A stretch of 64,000 bases of DNA from Pleodorina starrii. Taxonomy: Eukaryota; Chlorophyta; Chlorophyceae; Chlamydomonadales; Volvocaceae. How positions within the stretch are numbered: position 1 is the stretch's first letter; the number at the start of each line of letters is the position of its first letter. The position numbers were made by a program, and so were the translations under genes. This document shows positions 1 through 7,702 of this stretch, piece after piece. Under the pieces are notes generated by a model. The model did not search any database. It was not told the DNA's origin and worked only from the letters and a program-made list of their open reading frames with translations. Where the stretch lies: NCBI GenBank assembly GCA_030267565.1, contig BRXU01000065.1, positions 62,001-126,000 of the forward strand, given 5' to 3'.

Positions 1-819
1 GGTGCAGAGCCGGCCCACCAGCTTGCCGATATAGCGGGCTATGGTCTCGGGCGCGGCTATGGGTTCGGCGAAGGCGCGGCGGATCTCGATCAGCCCCTCC
101 GGGCGCAGGGGCGCGATCGGCTCGGAGGCCAGCCCCCGTGCCTGATCCAGACGCCGGCACAACTCCGCGCCAAAGCGGCGCGTCAGGGGTGCGCGCGGCT
201 GCTCCATCAGATCGCCGATGGTCTCGAAGCCGAGGTCCCGCAGCCCGGCCGCGGTGGCGGCGGGCAGGCGCAGGGCCTCCAGGGGCAGCGGCGCCAGCGC
301 GGCGTCCGACGCACCGGGGGGCACGATGATGACGCCGTCCGCCCCGTGCCGTGCCAGCGCATGGGCCGCGCCCCAGCAGTCGGCCAGGGCCAGCCGCGCG
401 GTGATGCCGGAAAGCGCCAGCTTGCCTGCCAGCAACTCTAGCATCGCGGCCTCGCCGCCGTGCAGGTGATCGGCGCCGGTGGAGTCGATGACGATCCCGT
501 CCGGCGGATCGGCCGATACGATGGGCGCGACCCGCTGCAGAAGCCAGAGCGCCAGACGCTCCAACGCCGCGGCATCGGCCCCGGCGTCGTCCGCCTCTAT
601 GCGCAGATCCGGCACCAGCGCCTGCGCCCGGCTGACCGTCATACCCTTCTGCAAGCCGAGGTCCCGCGACGCGGGACAGGCAGCGGTGATCACCCGCCGG
701 TTGCCTGCGCGACCGGCGATGATCAACGGTCCGTCACCCGACGGCGATATGACGCCCGCCTGCCGTTGCCGCCGATCGATCGGCCACATCGGCAGGAAGA
801 CGGAGATGACCCGCGCCAT
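1..819 (-). CDS. imuB: ImuB-like Y-family DNA polymerase homologue, 5' part (C-terminus beyond window)
   Basis: The ATG at 819 opens a frame beginning MARVISVFLPMWPIDRR that stays open to the window edge, giving about 273 residues of the roughly 500 expected. The FLPMWPIDR opening, the GLQKGMTVSRAQALVP stretch and the later helix-hairpin-helix-like LRDLGFETIGDLM are typical of the ImuB/DinP branch. ImuB is a catalytically inactive Y-family protein that links ImuA and DnaE2 to the beta clamp in SOS mutagenesis (family knowledge). It overlaps the imuA end by 86 nt and should be cotranscribed with it. The C-terminus and any downstream dnaE2 are outside the window. Confidence 0.85.
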   Translation of the reverse strand, partial: MARVISVFLPMWPIDRRQRQAGVISPSGDGPLIIAGRAGNRRVITAACPASRDLGLQKGMTVSRAQALVPDLRIEADDAGADAAALERLALWLLQRVAPIVSADPPDGIVIDSTGADHLHGGEAAMLELLAGKLALSGITARLALADCWGAAHALARHGADGVIIVPPGASDAALAPLPLEALRLPAATAAGLRDLGFETIGDLMEQPRAPLTRRFGAELCRRLDQARGLASEPIAPLRPEGLIEIRRAFAEPIAAPETIARYIGKLVGRLCT

Positions 820-1489
820 CGCATGCCTCCAGTTCGAGATCGAAGGAATCCCCGGCCCGGGCCCGGATCAGCTCCACGAGCCAGCGCGCTCGGCCAACGC
901 CCGGAACGGGCAGGGGCGCGGAGGGCAGTTCCGACACCCGCCATCGGGTCATCGCCGCGGTCGGCTGTCCGAAATCACTAGCGTCCGCCTGGCGCCGCCA
1001 GCGCCGGAGCGCCAGGCCTATGGTGCCCGATCCCTTGGCGGCGAGATGCAACCGGCGCGAGGCGGTCATCGACAGGCGCGCCACGTCGCCCACCACGGCC
1101 GCCAGCCCGCCATGGCGCAGGCCTTCCTCCATCGCGGCCAGAACCGAGATGTCGTCCCCGGCTTCGACATGGATCACCCGCTCGGGCGGCAGGCCGACCT
1201 GCGCCAATCCCGGCGCGAAGAGATCGGCCTCGGTCACGCACCACAGCACCTGGCCCTTCGTCCGCGCGGCGATACCCGTCACGAAGCAGGCGGCCGCCGC
1301 GCCGTCCACGGCCCCCTGGCCGCCTCCGGCCACCTCGTGCAGTGCGCCGAGCGATAACCCGCCCTGTGGCAAGCGCTGATCCAGCTCCCGCACCCCGAAC
1401 GGCAAGACGCCGTGCTGGCGCGCTCCCGTGCCATCGATCTCGCCGATCCGGGCGCGCAATTCGGCCAGGGCGGGGCGGACGGCTGGCAT
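734..1489 (-). CDS. imuA: ImuA, RecA-like SOS mutagenesis protein
   Basis: 251 residues, the usual ImuA length. It has the family's N-terminal LPFGVRELDQRLPQGGL, a shortened RecA-like core, and the C-terminal GDSFDLELEACDGAGHLRL stretch that closes most ImuA proteins. ImuA works with ImuB and DnaE2 in error-prone lesion bypass (family knowledge). It is first in the operon, and its start lies 43 nt from a perfect alphaproteobacterial LexA box at 1532-1546. Its 3' end overlaps imuB. The translated protein shows no break. Confidence 0.88.
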   Translation of the reverse strand: MPAVRPALAELRARIGEIDGTGARQHGVLPFGVRELDQRLPQGGLSLGALHEVAGGGQGAVDGAAAACFVTGIAARTKGQVLWCVTEADLFAPGLAQVGLPPERVIHVEAGDDISVLAAMEEGLRHGGLAAVVGDVARLSMTASRRLHLAAKGSGTIGLALRRWRRQADASDFGQPTAAMTRWRVSELPSAPLPVPGVGRARWLVELIRARAGDSFDLELEACDGAGHLRLPADVADRSAATAGGRHIAVG

Positions 1490-1531
1490 GGGACGGGGCT
1501 CCTCAGGGTTGGCAATGAACAGGTCTGATTA

Positions 1532-1546
1532 GTTCCTGTTTTGTTC
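1532..1546 (-). promoter_or_regulatory. LexA (SOS) box for imuA-imuB
   Basis: The sequence GTTC-CTGTTTT-GTTC exactly matches the alphaproteobacterial LexA site GTTC-N7-GTTC (GAAC-N7-GAAC on the minus strand). It lies 43 bp upstream of the imuA start, where LexA binding would block transcription. It is about 230 bp from the divergent SRAP remnant, so it may once have served both. Confidence 0.85.
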
Positions 1547-1775
1547 TCGTGATGCCATTCTGTCAACCGATGTGGCAGAGGTTCCAGCGTGAGTCTGGGC
1601 GCCGACGCCACAAGGTATTGGAGAGGCTGGATTCAAAGCGGGGGATAAGTCACTGGGAGCCGGGAAGACTGATCCATCCTGGTCCCCGACAGGGTCATCG
1701 CGTCGGCCGTCGCATCATTGACGCAGGCAGAAAGCAGGCCCAGAACGGGAGCAGGACGGGCGCGAGGGCAGGGCG

Positions 1776-2396
1776 ATTTGCAATCTGTATAACGTGACGA
1801 CTTCGCAGGAGGCACTGACCCGTCTGATCGATGGGGCTGACCGACCGCGCCGGAAACCTGGCGTCCGGCTGCGTCTATCCCGATCAGCTGGCGCCGATCA
1901 TCCGCAACGGCGACGACGGGCCGGAACTCGTCAAGGCGCGATGGGGCATGCCCTCGCCGCCGTCGGTCCTGAAGACCGCGCGCGATCCCGGCGTCACCAA
2001 CGTGCGCAACCTCGGGTCGCCGCATTGGCGGCGCTGGCTGGGGCAGGAGCATCGCTGCCTGGTGACGTTCACCAGCTTCTCGGAGCCGCGCGGCAAGGGG
2101 CAGGGGGTGCAGTGGTTCGCGCCGACTGATGCAGACACGACGATGTTCTTCGAGGGGATTGACATCCGCGGCTGGACCTCTCTCCTCAAGGTAAAGGATG
2201 GCAAGGCGACGGACGATCTCTATGCCTTCCTAACCTGCCCCCGAATGCCGAGGTCGCGCCGATCCATCCTAAGGCGATGCCGATGATCTTGACGCGTCCC
2301 GAGGAATGGGAGGATTGGCTCGGCGGCATCCGCGCCGAGGAGCTGCAGCGGCCCTTGCCGGATGATGCGTTGAAGCTTGTCGATGGACCGATCTGA
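1776..2396 (+). pseudogene. Frameshifted SRAP (SOS response-associated peptidase / YedK-HMCES) gene
   Basis: Three reading-frame pieces together give an SRAP domain: CNLYNVTTSQEALTRLIDG from 1779, then DRAGNLASGCVYPDQL through DDLYAFLT from about 1845 to 2236, then PNAEVAPIHPKAMP to the stop at 2396. SRAP proteins crosslink through Cys2 to abasic sites in single-stranded DNA. The codon before Cys2 is ATT instead of ATG, and two single-base-type frameshifts (about 1830-1850 and 2236-2241) separate the pieces. The shifts compensate, since both outer pieces share one frame (207 codons overall), but the core is out of frame. This is a decayed gene or, less likely, sequencing error. Confidence 0.75.
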
Positions 2397-2431
2397 ACTG
2401 GGCGGACGGCAGGGCGGACACCATGGACGGT

Positions 2432-2536
2432 CTAGCCCCGTGGTGCCCGCCACCCGGGCGTCCGCGCCTCGTCCTCGCTGCAGAACCAGCGTTCGCCTCG
2501 GGCTTCGCTGATCCGTGTCGCTGCATAGGCGTCCAT
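2432..2536 (-). pseudogene. Short C-terminal gene remnant (FCSEDEA...GWRAPRG tail)
   Basis: A 34-codon frame ends ERWFCSEDEARTPGWRAPRG. That tail resembles the cysteine-containing C-termini of some alphaproteobacterial thermonuclease-family or 'sunset'-domain proteins. Nothing recognisable precedes it, so it is probably a 3' fragment stranded between the SRAP remnant and the IS. The assignment rests on one motif and is weak. Confidence 0.3.
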
Positions 2537-2670
2537 TTCGTCTAGGCGGGAAGGACGTTCACACCTAGCACGTGTATCAATAGCCGAGCGGTTTTAAGAC
2601 ATGTCGCAAAAGGGCGTTCTACGACGGTTTTTGCAGTACGCTGGACGATGTTGCACCAACGATCGTTTTT

Positions 2671-2880
2671 GAACATGGCTGGTATGTGGGTAGAGGGGAG
2701 GGCATCCACCGATCCGCGCTAGGTCTCTTGAGCGCGGGGTCTGGAAGGATTTGCTAAGCTAAGAAAGCAGAATAACTTTTTGGACAGGCAGATTGGTTAA
2801 TTTTGCGTTTGTGCTTGACTTGGGGTGGGTAAGCTAAACTTGACTTACCGGTCAGGCAGCCTGCCTTTCGGGCGTGCCAG
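2671..2880. repeat. Diverged dispersed repeat, copy A (copy B at 54264-54471)
   Basis: About 210 nt align in the same orientation with 54264-54471. Shared blocks in the same order are gaacatgg, atgtgggtag, gcgcggggtctgga, gctaagaaagcagaat, ggttaattttgc and tttgtgctt, then a gcatgccag-like end. Both copies are non-coding. Copy A lies just upstream of the IS1182-like left end. It may be a remnant of an old mobile element or of a duplicated regulatory region. Confidence 0.6.
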
Positions 2881-2932
2881 CTTGACGAAAGCAGACGCTC
2901 AGTGGTCGGCGCTGCCATGACGCGAAGAGCCG

Positions 2933-4534
2933 AGGCTGTGTGGAAACTCGGCCTTATGGTAGACTTCGACATGGTGGCGGGAGATCGGCATGTCGGGTTT
3001 CATCGAAGGGACTGCGCGGGGACAGACGGCTCTTTTTCCAGATCGTCTTGAGGATTGGATTGGCGAGGATCACCTGGTTCGGGTGGTTGATCTGTTCGTC
3101 GATGAACTCGATCTGCCTGCGCTTGGATTTGCGCGATCGGCGCCGGCGCGGACGGGGCGACCCGGATATCATCCTGCCGTGCTGCTTAAGCTGTTCATCT
3201 ACGGCTATCTGAACCGGATCCCGTCTAGCCGCAGATTGGAACGCGAAGCCGGGCGGAACGTCGAGCTGATGTGGCTGACCGGCCGCCTTGTCCCAGACCA
3301 CAAGACCATCGCTGACTTCCGACGTGACAACGGCCCTGGTATCCGCCGCAGCTGCGCCCAATTCGTGGAGTTGAGCCGCCGGATCGGCGTGCTGAAAGGC
3401 GCCTGCGTTGCCATCGACGGGAGCAAGTTCCGGGCCGTCAACAGCCGGGATCGCAACTTTACCAAGGGCAAGATCGCCAGCCGCATCGCCCACCTGGAGG
3501 CGGACGTCGAGCGCTACATCGCGGAGATGGTGCGGGTCGATCGACAGGAGGAGGGCGAGGTTCGGGCTGAGAAGGTCGCGCATCTGGCCAAGCGTTACGG
3601 GCGTGTCCGGCAGCATATCCAACACCTGCAAGCCATGGGGCGGGCCTTGGCCGATGCGCCGGATGGGCAGATATCGCTGACGGACCCCGATGCCCGCGCC
3701 ATGGCGACCAGCGCTCGGAACAGCGGAATGGTCGGCTACAATGTCCAGACCGCCGTCGACACCGAGACCCACCTGATCGTCGCGCATGAAGTCACCAACC
3801 AGGGTCATGACCGTGATCTTCTGGTGCCGATGGCAAAAGCGGCCAAGGACGCGCTTCGCCGCGACGAGATGCATGTGCTGGCCGACAAAGGCTACTTCAG
3901 CGGGCGGCAGATCCTGGCCTGTCACAAAGCTAGAATCACCACGACGATCCCGCGCCCCGAGACGTCGGGCAACCGCCTCAAGGGCATGTATGAGAAGGCG
4001 AACTTCGCCTATGAGGCCAACGCGGATATCTATCGTTGTCCCGCAGGGGAAGCGCTACCGTATCGCTACACGACCGAGGAAGACGGCTTGGAACTCCGCC
4101 GCTACTGGACCAGCGAGTGCGGCACGTGCCTGATGAAATCGCGATGCACGACCGGAAAGGAGCGCCGGATCACAAGGTGGGCGCACGAGCATCTGGTCGA
4201 GGCGGCGCGGGCGAGGCTGATCGGACCGACCGAACCGATGACAATCCGCCGAGGCACGGTCGAGCACCCGTTTGGCACCATCAAGGCGTGGATGGGCACG
4301 TCCCACTTTCTAACCCGACGGCTGAGGAATGTGAAAACAGAGATCGCGCTGAACGTCCTCGCCTACAATATCAAGCGAATGGTAGCACTGATCGGGGTCC
4401 AAGGGCTGATGAGCGCTCTGAAGGCCTGAAAGGCGCCGCTCCTTGTGGTCTGTCTGCACTTCGCCAAACGCAAGTCAGATCTTCGCGTCAGATGCCCTTG
4501 GATGCCAGCATGCGCCGGCGTTTCCACACAGCCT
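2933..4534 (+). mobile_element. IS1182-like insertion sequence with 15-bp inverted ends
   Basis: A perfect 15-bp inverted repeat, AGGCTGTGTGGAAAC, lies at 2933-2947 and in reverse complement at 4520-4534, enclosing one transposase gene. The element is about 1.6 kb, normal for the IS1182 family. I see no clear target-site duplication at the flanks. The element looks intact. Confidence 0.8.
2990..4429 (+). CDS. IS1182-family DDE transposase
   Basis: 479 residues. The N-terminus (DRLEDWIGEDHLVRVVDLFVD) and the GYHPAVLLKLFIYGYLN segment are typical of IS1182/IS5-like transposases. Other family landmarks are DHKTIADFRRDN, the first catalytic Asp region VAIDGSKFRAVNS, a mid-region ADKGYFSG with the second Asp, a Cys-rich C..C..C block near residue 380, and the late RRGTVEHPFGTIKAWMG with the catalytic Glu. 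The start at 2990 follows a gggaga ribosome site. It cuts and pastes the surrounding IS. No frameshift is visible. Confidence 0.9.
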   Translation: MSGFIEGTARGQTALFPDRLEDWIGEDHLVRVVDLFVDELDLPALGFARSAPARTGRPGYHPAVLLKLFIYGYLNRIPSSRRLEREAGRNVELMWLTGRLVPDHKTIADFRRDNGPGIRRSCAQFVELSRRIGVLKGACVAIDGSKFRAVNSRDRNFTKGKIASRIAHLEADVERYIAEMVRVDRQEEGEVRAEKVAHLAKRYGRVRQHIQHLQAMGRALADAPDGQISLTDPDARAMATSARNSGMVGYNVQTAVDTETHLIVAHEVTNQGHDRDLLVPMAKAAKDALRRDEMHVLADKGYFSGRQILACHKARITTTIPRPETSGNRLKGMYEKANFAYEANADIYRCPAGEALPYRYTTEEDGLELRRYWTSECGTCLMKSRCTTGKERRITRWAHEHLVEAARARLIGPTEPMTIRRGTVEHPFGTIKAWMGTSHFLTRRLRNVKTEIALNVLAYNIKRMVALIGVQGLMSALKA

Positions 4535-4583
4535 AAGCCCTTTGCGGTCATTGCCGCCATGCGCATCTATCGACTATTTCTGC

Positions 4584-5216
4584 CTATTCGGGATCCGATG
4601 AACATCTTCCAAGAGGAACCCGCACTGACAGTAGACTGGCTTCCGCAATGTTTGCTTCCTGCGCAGTTACAAAGCCAGCCTCTGACATTTCTCGAATAAC
4701 GAAGTTGCGCCGCGCCACGGCACGGTCATGCGCCCTGATGGGATGGAATTGCGCTGGTGCCCTCACGATAGCCGCTAGAAATGCGGCCTCTTGCAGTTCG
4801 AGTTCCGAAGCCTGCTTGCTGAAATATGCGCCTGCCGCTCCATCGACACCAAAACAGCCCTGCCCGAGAAATGTGCCGTGGACAAACCAGTCCAATATTT
4901 CGTCGTGGCTCAATGCCCCTGCGATGGCTGCATTTACGGCAAGGGATCGCCGACCGCCTGGCTCAGGATACCAGTAAGTGATCGTTGCAGTTATTGTTGA
5001 TCTGACCGGGGGACGATCAAGGAATTTCTTGTCTTCTGCCACAAGGAAGGCCTGCCTGACCATGTCAGGTGCTGGCTTCCAACCTGATCGCGCAAGATCA
5101 TAGGCCGCCCGCACCGCATCTTGATCCAGGAAGGGGAAGGCCTGTTCCGCTTTCAGGGGGCCGACAAACGCAGTTGCAGCAAGTAAAATACTTCCACAGA
5201 TCAGCGAATGCTTCAT
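4584..5216 (-). CDS. Small secreted protein with degenerate glycosyltransferase-51 (transglycosylase) domain
   Basis: 210 residues from the ATG at 5216 (another ATG lies at 5231). The N-terminus KHSLICGSILLAATAFVGPLKA is a likely signal peptide or anchor. The order VAEDKKF, STIT, LSHDEILDWF, GVDGAAGAYFSK, LQEAAFLAAIVRAPAQFHP follows the GT51 fold of peptidoglycan glycosyltransferases. Two usual features are missing: the His/Gly after AED..F (here LDRP), and a Glu in the helix before LSHDEI (here Asn). It may be a catalytically weak or regulatory homologue. It lies just downstream of the IS right end and is convergent with it. Confidence 0.6.
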   Translation of the reverse strand: MKHSLICGSILLAATAFVGPLKAEQAFPFLDQDAVRAAYDLARSGWKPAPDMVRQAFLVAEDKKFLDRPPVRSTITATITYWYPEPGGRRSLAVNAAIAGALSHDEILDWFVHGTFLGQGCFGVDGAAGAYFSKQASELELQEAAFLAAIVRAPAQFHPIRAHDRAVARRNFVIREMSEAGFVTAQEANIAEASLLSVRVPLGRCSSDPE

Positions 5217-5550
5217 TCCGATTGGCCACATCTGTTCGGCTGCAAGTTGCGTTATTTTATCGGCACTTAATGATAAATTGACAAGACGGAAATGTCCGCT
5301 TTGTCCCGCATAGTAGACCCTCGGAAGCGACAGGCCAGCGGCAACTATGCGTGACGAAGCGGACGCTTAGCCATTCCGGCAAAGGTGCGCTTTTAGTCCG
5401 GAGGGGTAAAGCTGCGTGCCGTTTGTAAGATCTAACCTCGAACGGCGTAGAACCTCACCTTCAGATCAGAAGCGTCAACACGCGTTGGTCTTCTAGACGA
5501 TGCTTGTCTGTCGGTCTTGATAGCGGATGGTCTCAGAACAGCTGTTGTGG
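5217..5550. other. Intergenic, no gene recognised
   Basis: About 330 nt between the GT51-like gene and the terminator hairpin. No convincing reading frame, repeat or RNA signature is visible. It presumably holds the promoter of the minus-strand gene that starts at 5216. Confidence 0.5.
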
Positions 5551-5592
5551 GAAAAATGCCCCGCTCGGCTGGAGGGAGTTGCCGAGCGGGGC
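5551..5592 (-). terminator. Rho-independent terminator of the rsbQ-GGDEF transcript
   Basis: A perfect 12-bp stem, GCCCCGCTCGGC (5558-5569) with GCCGAGCGGGGC (5581-5592), has an 11-nt loop. On the minus strand it is followed by ATTTTT. The orientation fits the end of the minus-strand transcript from 7702. Confidence 0.8.
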
Positions 5593-5734
5593 CGAGTGAC
5601 AACAGGGAATGCTATCCAGTTCAACCTATAGAAGTATCACCAATCTCGCGATCCCTTAAATTGTACCGACACGATTTCATACTCAAAAGCCCGCCGAGCG
5701 GACGAGCCTTGACGTCAATGCATGGTCGCTTCGG

Positions 5735-6010
5735 TCAAGTCTTGCTCTTGTCGATAAGACCGGGCTTGGTTGGGTTTTCCGCGACTGCGGTGTTAAGGCG
5801 ATTGCCGCCGGGTACAGCAGGGTTCTTCTCATCTAAGGCATGGTCAGGCACTTCGGGGTGTCGCTCCGTCTTCGCGGCCTCTTGAACCTGATCGGTAGGG
5901 GTCAGTTTTGGCTGGTCTTTGAGGTGCTCCCTCTTCCTTGGACAGGATCTGGCCCTTTTTAAGCTCAGCAAAATGCAGTCAGGGTTCCATTGTGCTCGAT
6001 CACGGAGCAA
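5735..6010 (-). CDS. Small hydrophilic protein of unknown function downstream of GGDEF gene
   Basis: The frame ends in a charged, Pro- and Asn-rich stretch (KDQPKLTPTDQVQEAAKTER through NPTKPGLIDKSKT) that reads like a real small soluble protein. It lies between the GGDEF gene and a strong terminator on the same strand. The upstream half overlaps the GGDEF 3' end and looks less natural, so the true start may be nearer 5935. No family is recognised. It could also be non-coding 3' sequence. Confidence 0.35.
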   Translation of the reverse strand: MLRDRAQWNPDCILLSLKRARSCPRKREHLKDQPKLTPTDQVQEAAKTERHPEVPDHALDEKNPAVPGGNRLNTAVAENPTKPGLIDKSKT

Positions 6011-6897
6011 TTGCGGCCGGACGTCTTTGCCTCATAAAGTGCCCGATCAGCTGCCTTCACGACCTCATGTAGCTCGGCCCCATCGGAGCGACGTCGGCGG
6101 CACAGCCCTACGCTTACCGTAACAGGTGCACCTGGCCCTGAAATACTGGCCGCCGCGACGTGAACCCGTTCATTGAGTGAGCGCGCAGCCGCTTCTTCGT
6201 TTCCGGCGATCGCCAAAATGAACTCTTCTCCGCCATACCGTCCAACGACCTCGTGAAGACGCACGGTGGACTGGAGAGCGGCGCCGAGCTGACGAAGGAC
6301 ATTATCACCAGCATCGTGTCCATGGGTATCGTTGATAGCCTTGAACCTGTCGATGTCGAGGAGGAAAACGGTGACGTCAGACCCTGCCTCATCGGCGGCC
6401 GCGATCAACGCCTGGATGGACTGGGTGGATGCCCTACGGTTCAGCAGCCCCGTCAGTTCGTCGCGAGAAGCCAGAAGTTCGAGCGCCCGGGTCTGCCCTT
6501 GCAGCGTATTCCGCGCGCTCAGCACCTCCCTTTGCAGCTTCTCGCGCTTTTCCGAACGCATCAAGCTCCATAGGGCAAATTCAGAGCCATGCATCCGCAC
6601 GTTTGCTACAACAGGGACACGGCTGCCGTTCCGCGTCACTACGGTCAGCGCCAGCTCTTCACAGCATCCGTCCGCAAGCAGTAGGGGATAAACATAGCTG
6701 TTGCAGAAGATCCTGGAGGCCGGCGTCAGTACTGCCTCGATGTGAAGCCCGATTGTCTCACTCGGCATAGAGCCGAACAGTGATGAGGCCTCGGCATTTG
6801 CATACCGGATGGCGCGCGAGTGGTCTGTAGTGAAACAGGCCACTGGAAACGCGTCAATTGTGATGCCTGCAGCTGCCGATGGGGGCTCATCAAACAT
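5965..6897 (-). CDS. PAS-GGDEF diguanylate cyclase
   Basis: 310 residues. Residues 1-110 form a PAS-like sensor (ITIDAFPVACFTTDHSRAIRYANAEA). A short coiled linker (EKLQREVLSARNTLQGQTRAL) leads into a GGDEF domain from about 146, with DELTGLLNRRA, DIDRFKAINDTHGH and the catalytic GGEEF near residue 220, so c-di-GMP synthesis is likely. The product-inhibition I-site, usually RxxD five residues before GGDEF, is RLHE here, so feedback may be altered. Its start overlaps the upstream rsbQ-like gene by 8 nt, which implies coupled translation. The hydrolase probably supplies a ligand or signal to the PAS domain. Confidence 0.9.
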   Translation of the reverse strand: MFDEPPSAAAGITIDAFPVACFTTDHSRAIRYANAEASSLFGSMPSETIGLHIEAVLTPASRIFCNSYVYPLLLADGCCEELALTVVTRNGSRVPVVANVRMHGSEFALWSLMRSEKREKLQREVLSARNTLQGQTRALELLASRDELTGLLNRRASTQSIQALIAAADEAGSDVTVFLLDIDRFKAINDTHGHDAGDNVLRQLGAALQSTVRLHEVVGRYGGEEFILAIAGNEEAAARSLNERVHVAAASISGPGAPVTVSVGLCRRRRSDGAELHEVVKAADRALYEAKTSGRNCSVIEHNGTLTAFC

Positions 6898-7702
6898 AAG
6901 TATGCGCTTTCACAAAATGGCTGATGCTCTGCGCGACGACCTCGGGGTGAGTCATATGCAGATAGTGGCCATCGGCATCGATGACTTTCATCTGAGCCTG
7001 GGGAAGTGAGTTGAGGAGGTAATTTCCAACAGCAGGAGGTGCGAGTACATCCCGAGCACTTTGCAAGATCAGTACGGGATGAGTGGAATGGCCCAGCAGA
7101 CTGCGATGGTCCGACAGAAACGTCGCCTCCGCAAAAATCTTGGCTGTGAATGGATCGGTCGAGCAGAAACTGCCGCTGAGCTCTTGCGACAACTGGGATT
7201 CTGCAGGCTCTCCTGTAACGACCGGAGCGAGATGTGTCGCCCAGCCAATGTAATTATGGTCCATCAGGGCAAGCAGCTCTTCAAGGTCTGCTTGCTCAAA
7301 GCCACCAGTATAGCCAGGCAGGTTCAGAAAGCATGGAGATGGACAAACCATGACCAATTTCGAAAATCGCTCCGGTTTGGCGATGGCCGCCATTAGTCCA
7401 ATCATGCCGCTGACCGAATGGCCAACCAGCGTTGCGTTTCGGAGGTCCAGCGCGTCGCATATCTCCCCTAGATCCTCCGCGAAGCCCTCAAGCTGACTGT
7501 GCCGAACCGGATCGAACTGGGACAGATCCGACTGCCCAGAGCCCGTGTAATCAAAGAAGACAAGGCGGAAGCCCTTAAGGTAAGGTTCCAACGCGCGCCA
7601 CATGTTCTGATCGCAGCCAAAGCCGTGCGCCAACATCAGCGTCTGTTCGCCTTCACCTCGCACCGTAACATTGTTACGGAGAATACTTCTGAAGTGCATC
7701 AT
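6890..7702 (-). CDS. rsbQ: RsbQ-like alpha/beta hydrolase
   Basis: 270 residues. The catalytic triad is visible as Ser96 (VGHSVSGM), Asp218 (SARDVLAP) and His246 (DGHYLH), with the oxyanion motif AHGFGCDQNMW. Length and triad spacing match Bacillus RsbQ, a hydrolase needed to activate the PAS domain of its partner phosphatase RsbP. Here the partner is the overlapping PAS-GGDEF gene, so an RsbQ-type signal probably feeds c-di-GMP signalling. It is first in the operon; the promoter should lie in 7703-7830. A general hydrolase is the alternative. Confidence 0.85.
   Translation of the reverse strand: MMHFRSILRNNVTVRGEGEQTLMLAHGFGCDQNMWRALEPYLKGFRLVFFDYTGSGQSDLSQFDPVRHSQLEGFAEDLGEICDALDLRNATLVGHSVSGMIGLMAAIAKPERFSKLVMVCPSPCFLNLPGYTGGFEQADLEELLALMDHNYIGWATHLAPVVTGEPAESQLSQELSGSFCSTDPFTAKIFAEATFLSDHRSLLGHSTHPVLILQSARDVLAPPAVGNYLLNSLPQAQMKVIDADGHYLHMTHPEVVAQSISHFVKAHTYV

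Noticed and set aside
479..1357. 292-codon plus-strand frame
   Set aside because: Antisense to imuA and imuB.
2933..4534. Target-site duplications for the IS1182-like elements
   Set aside because: Flanking bases do not form a convincing direct repeat at either element, so none is claimed.
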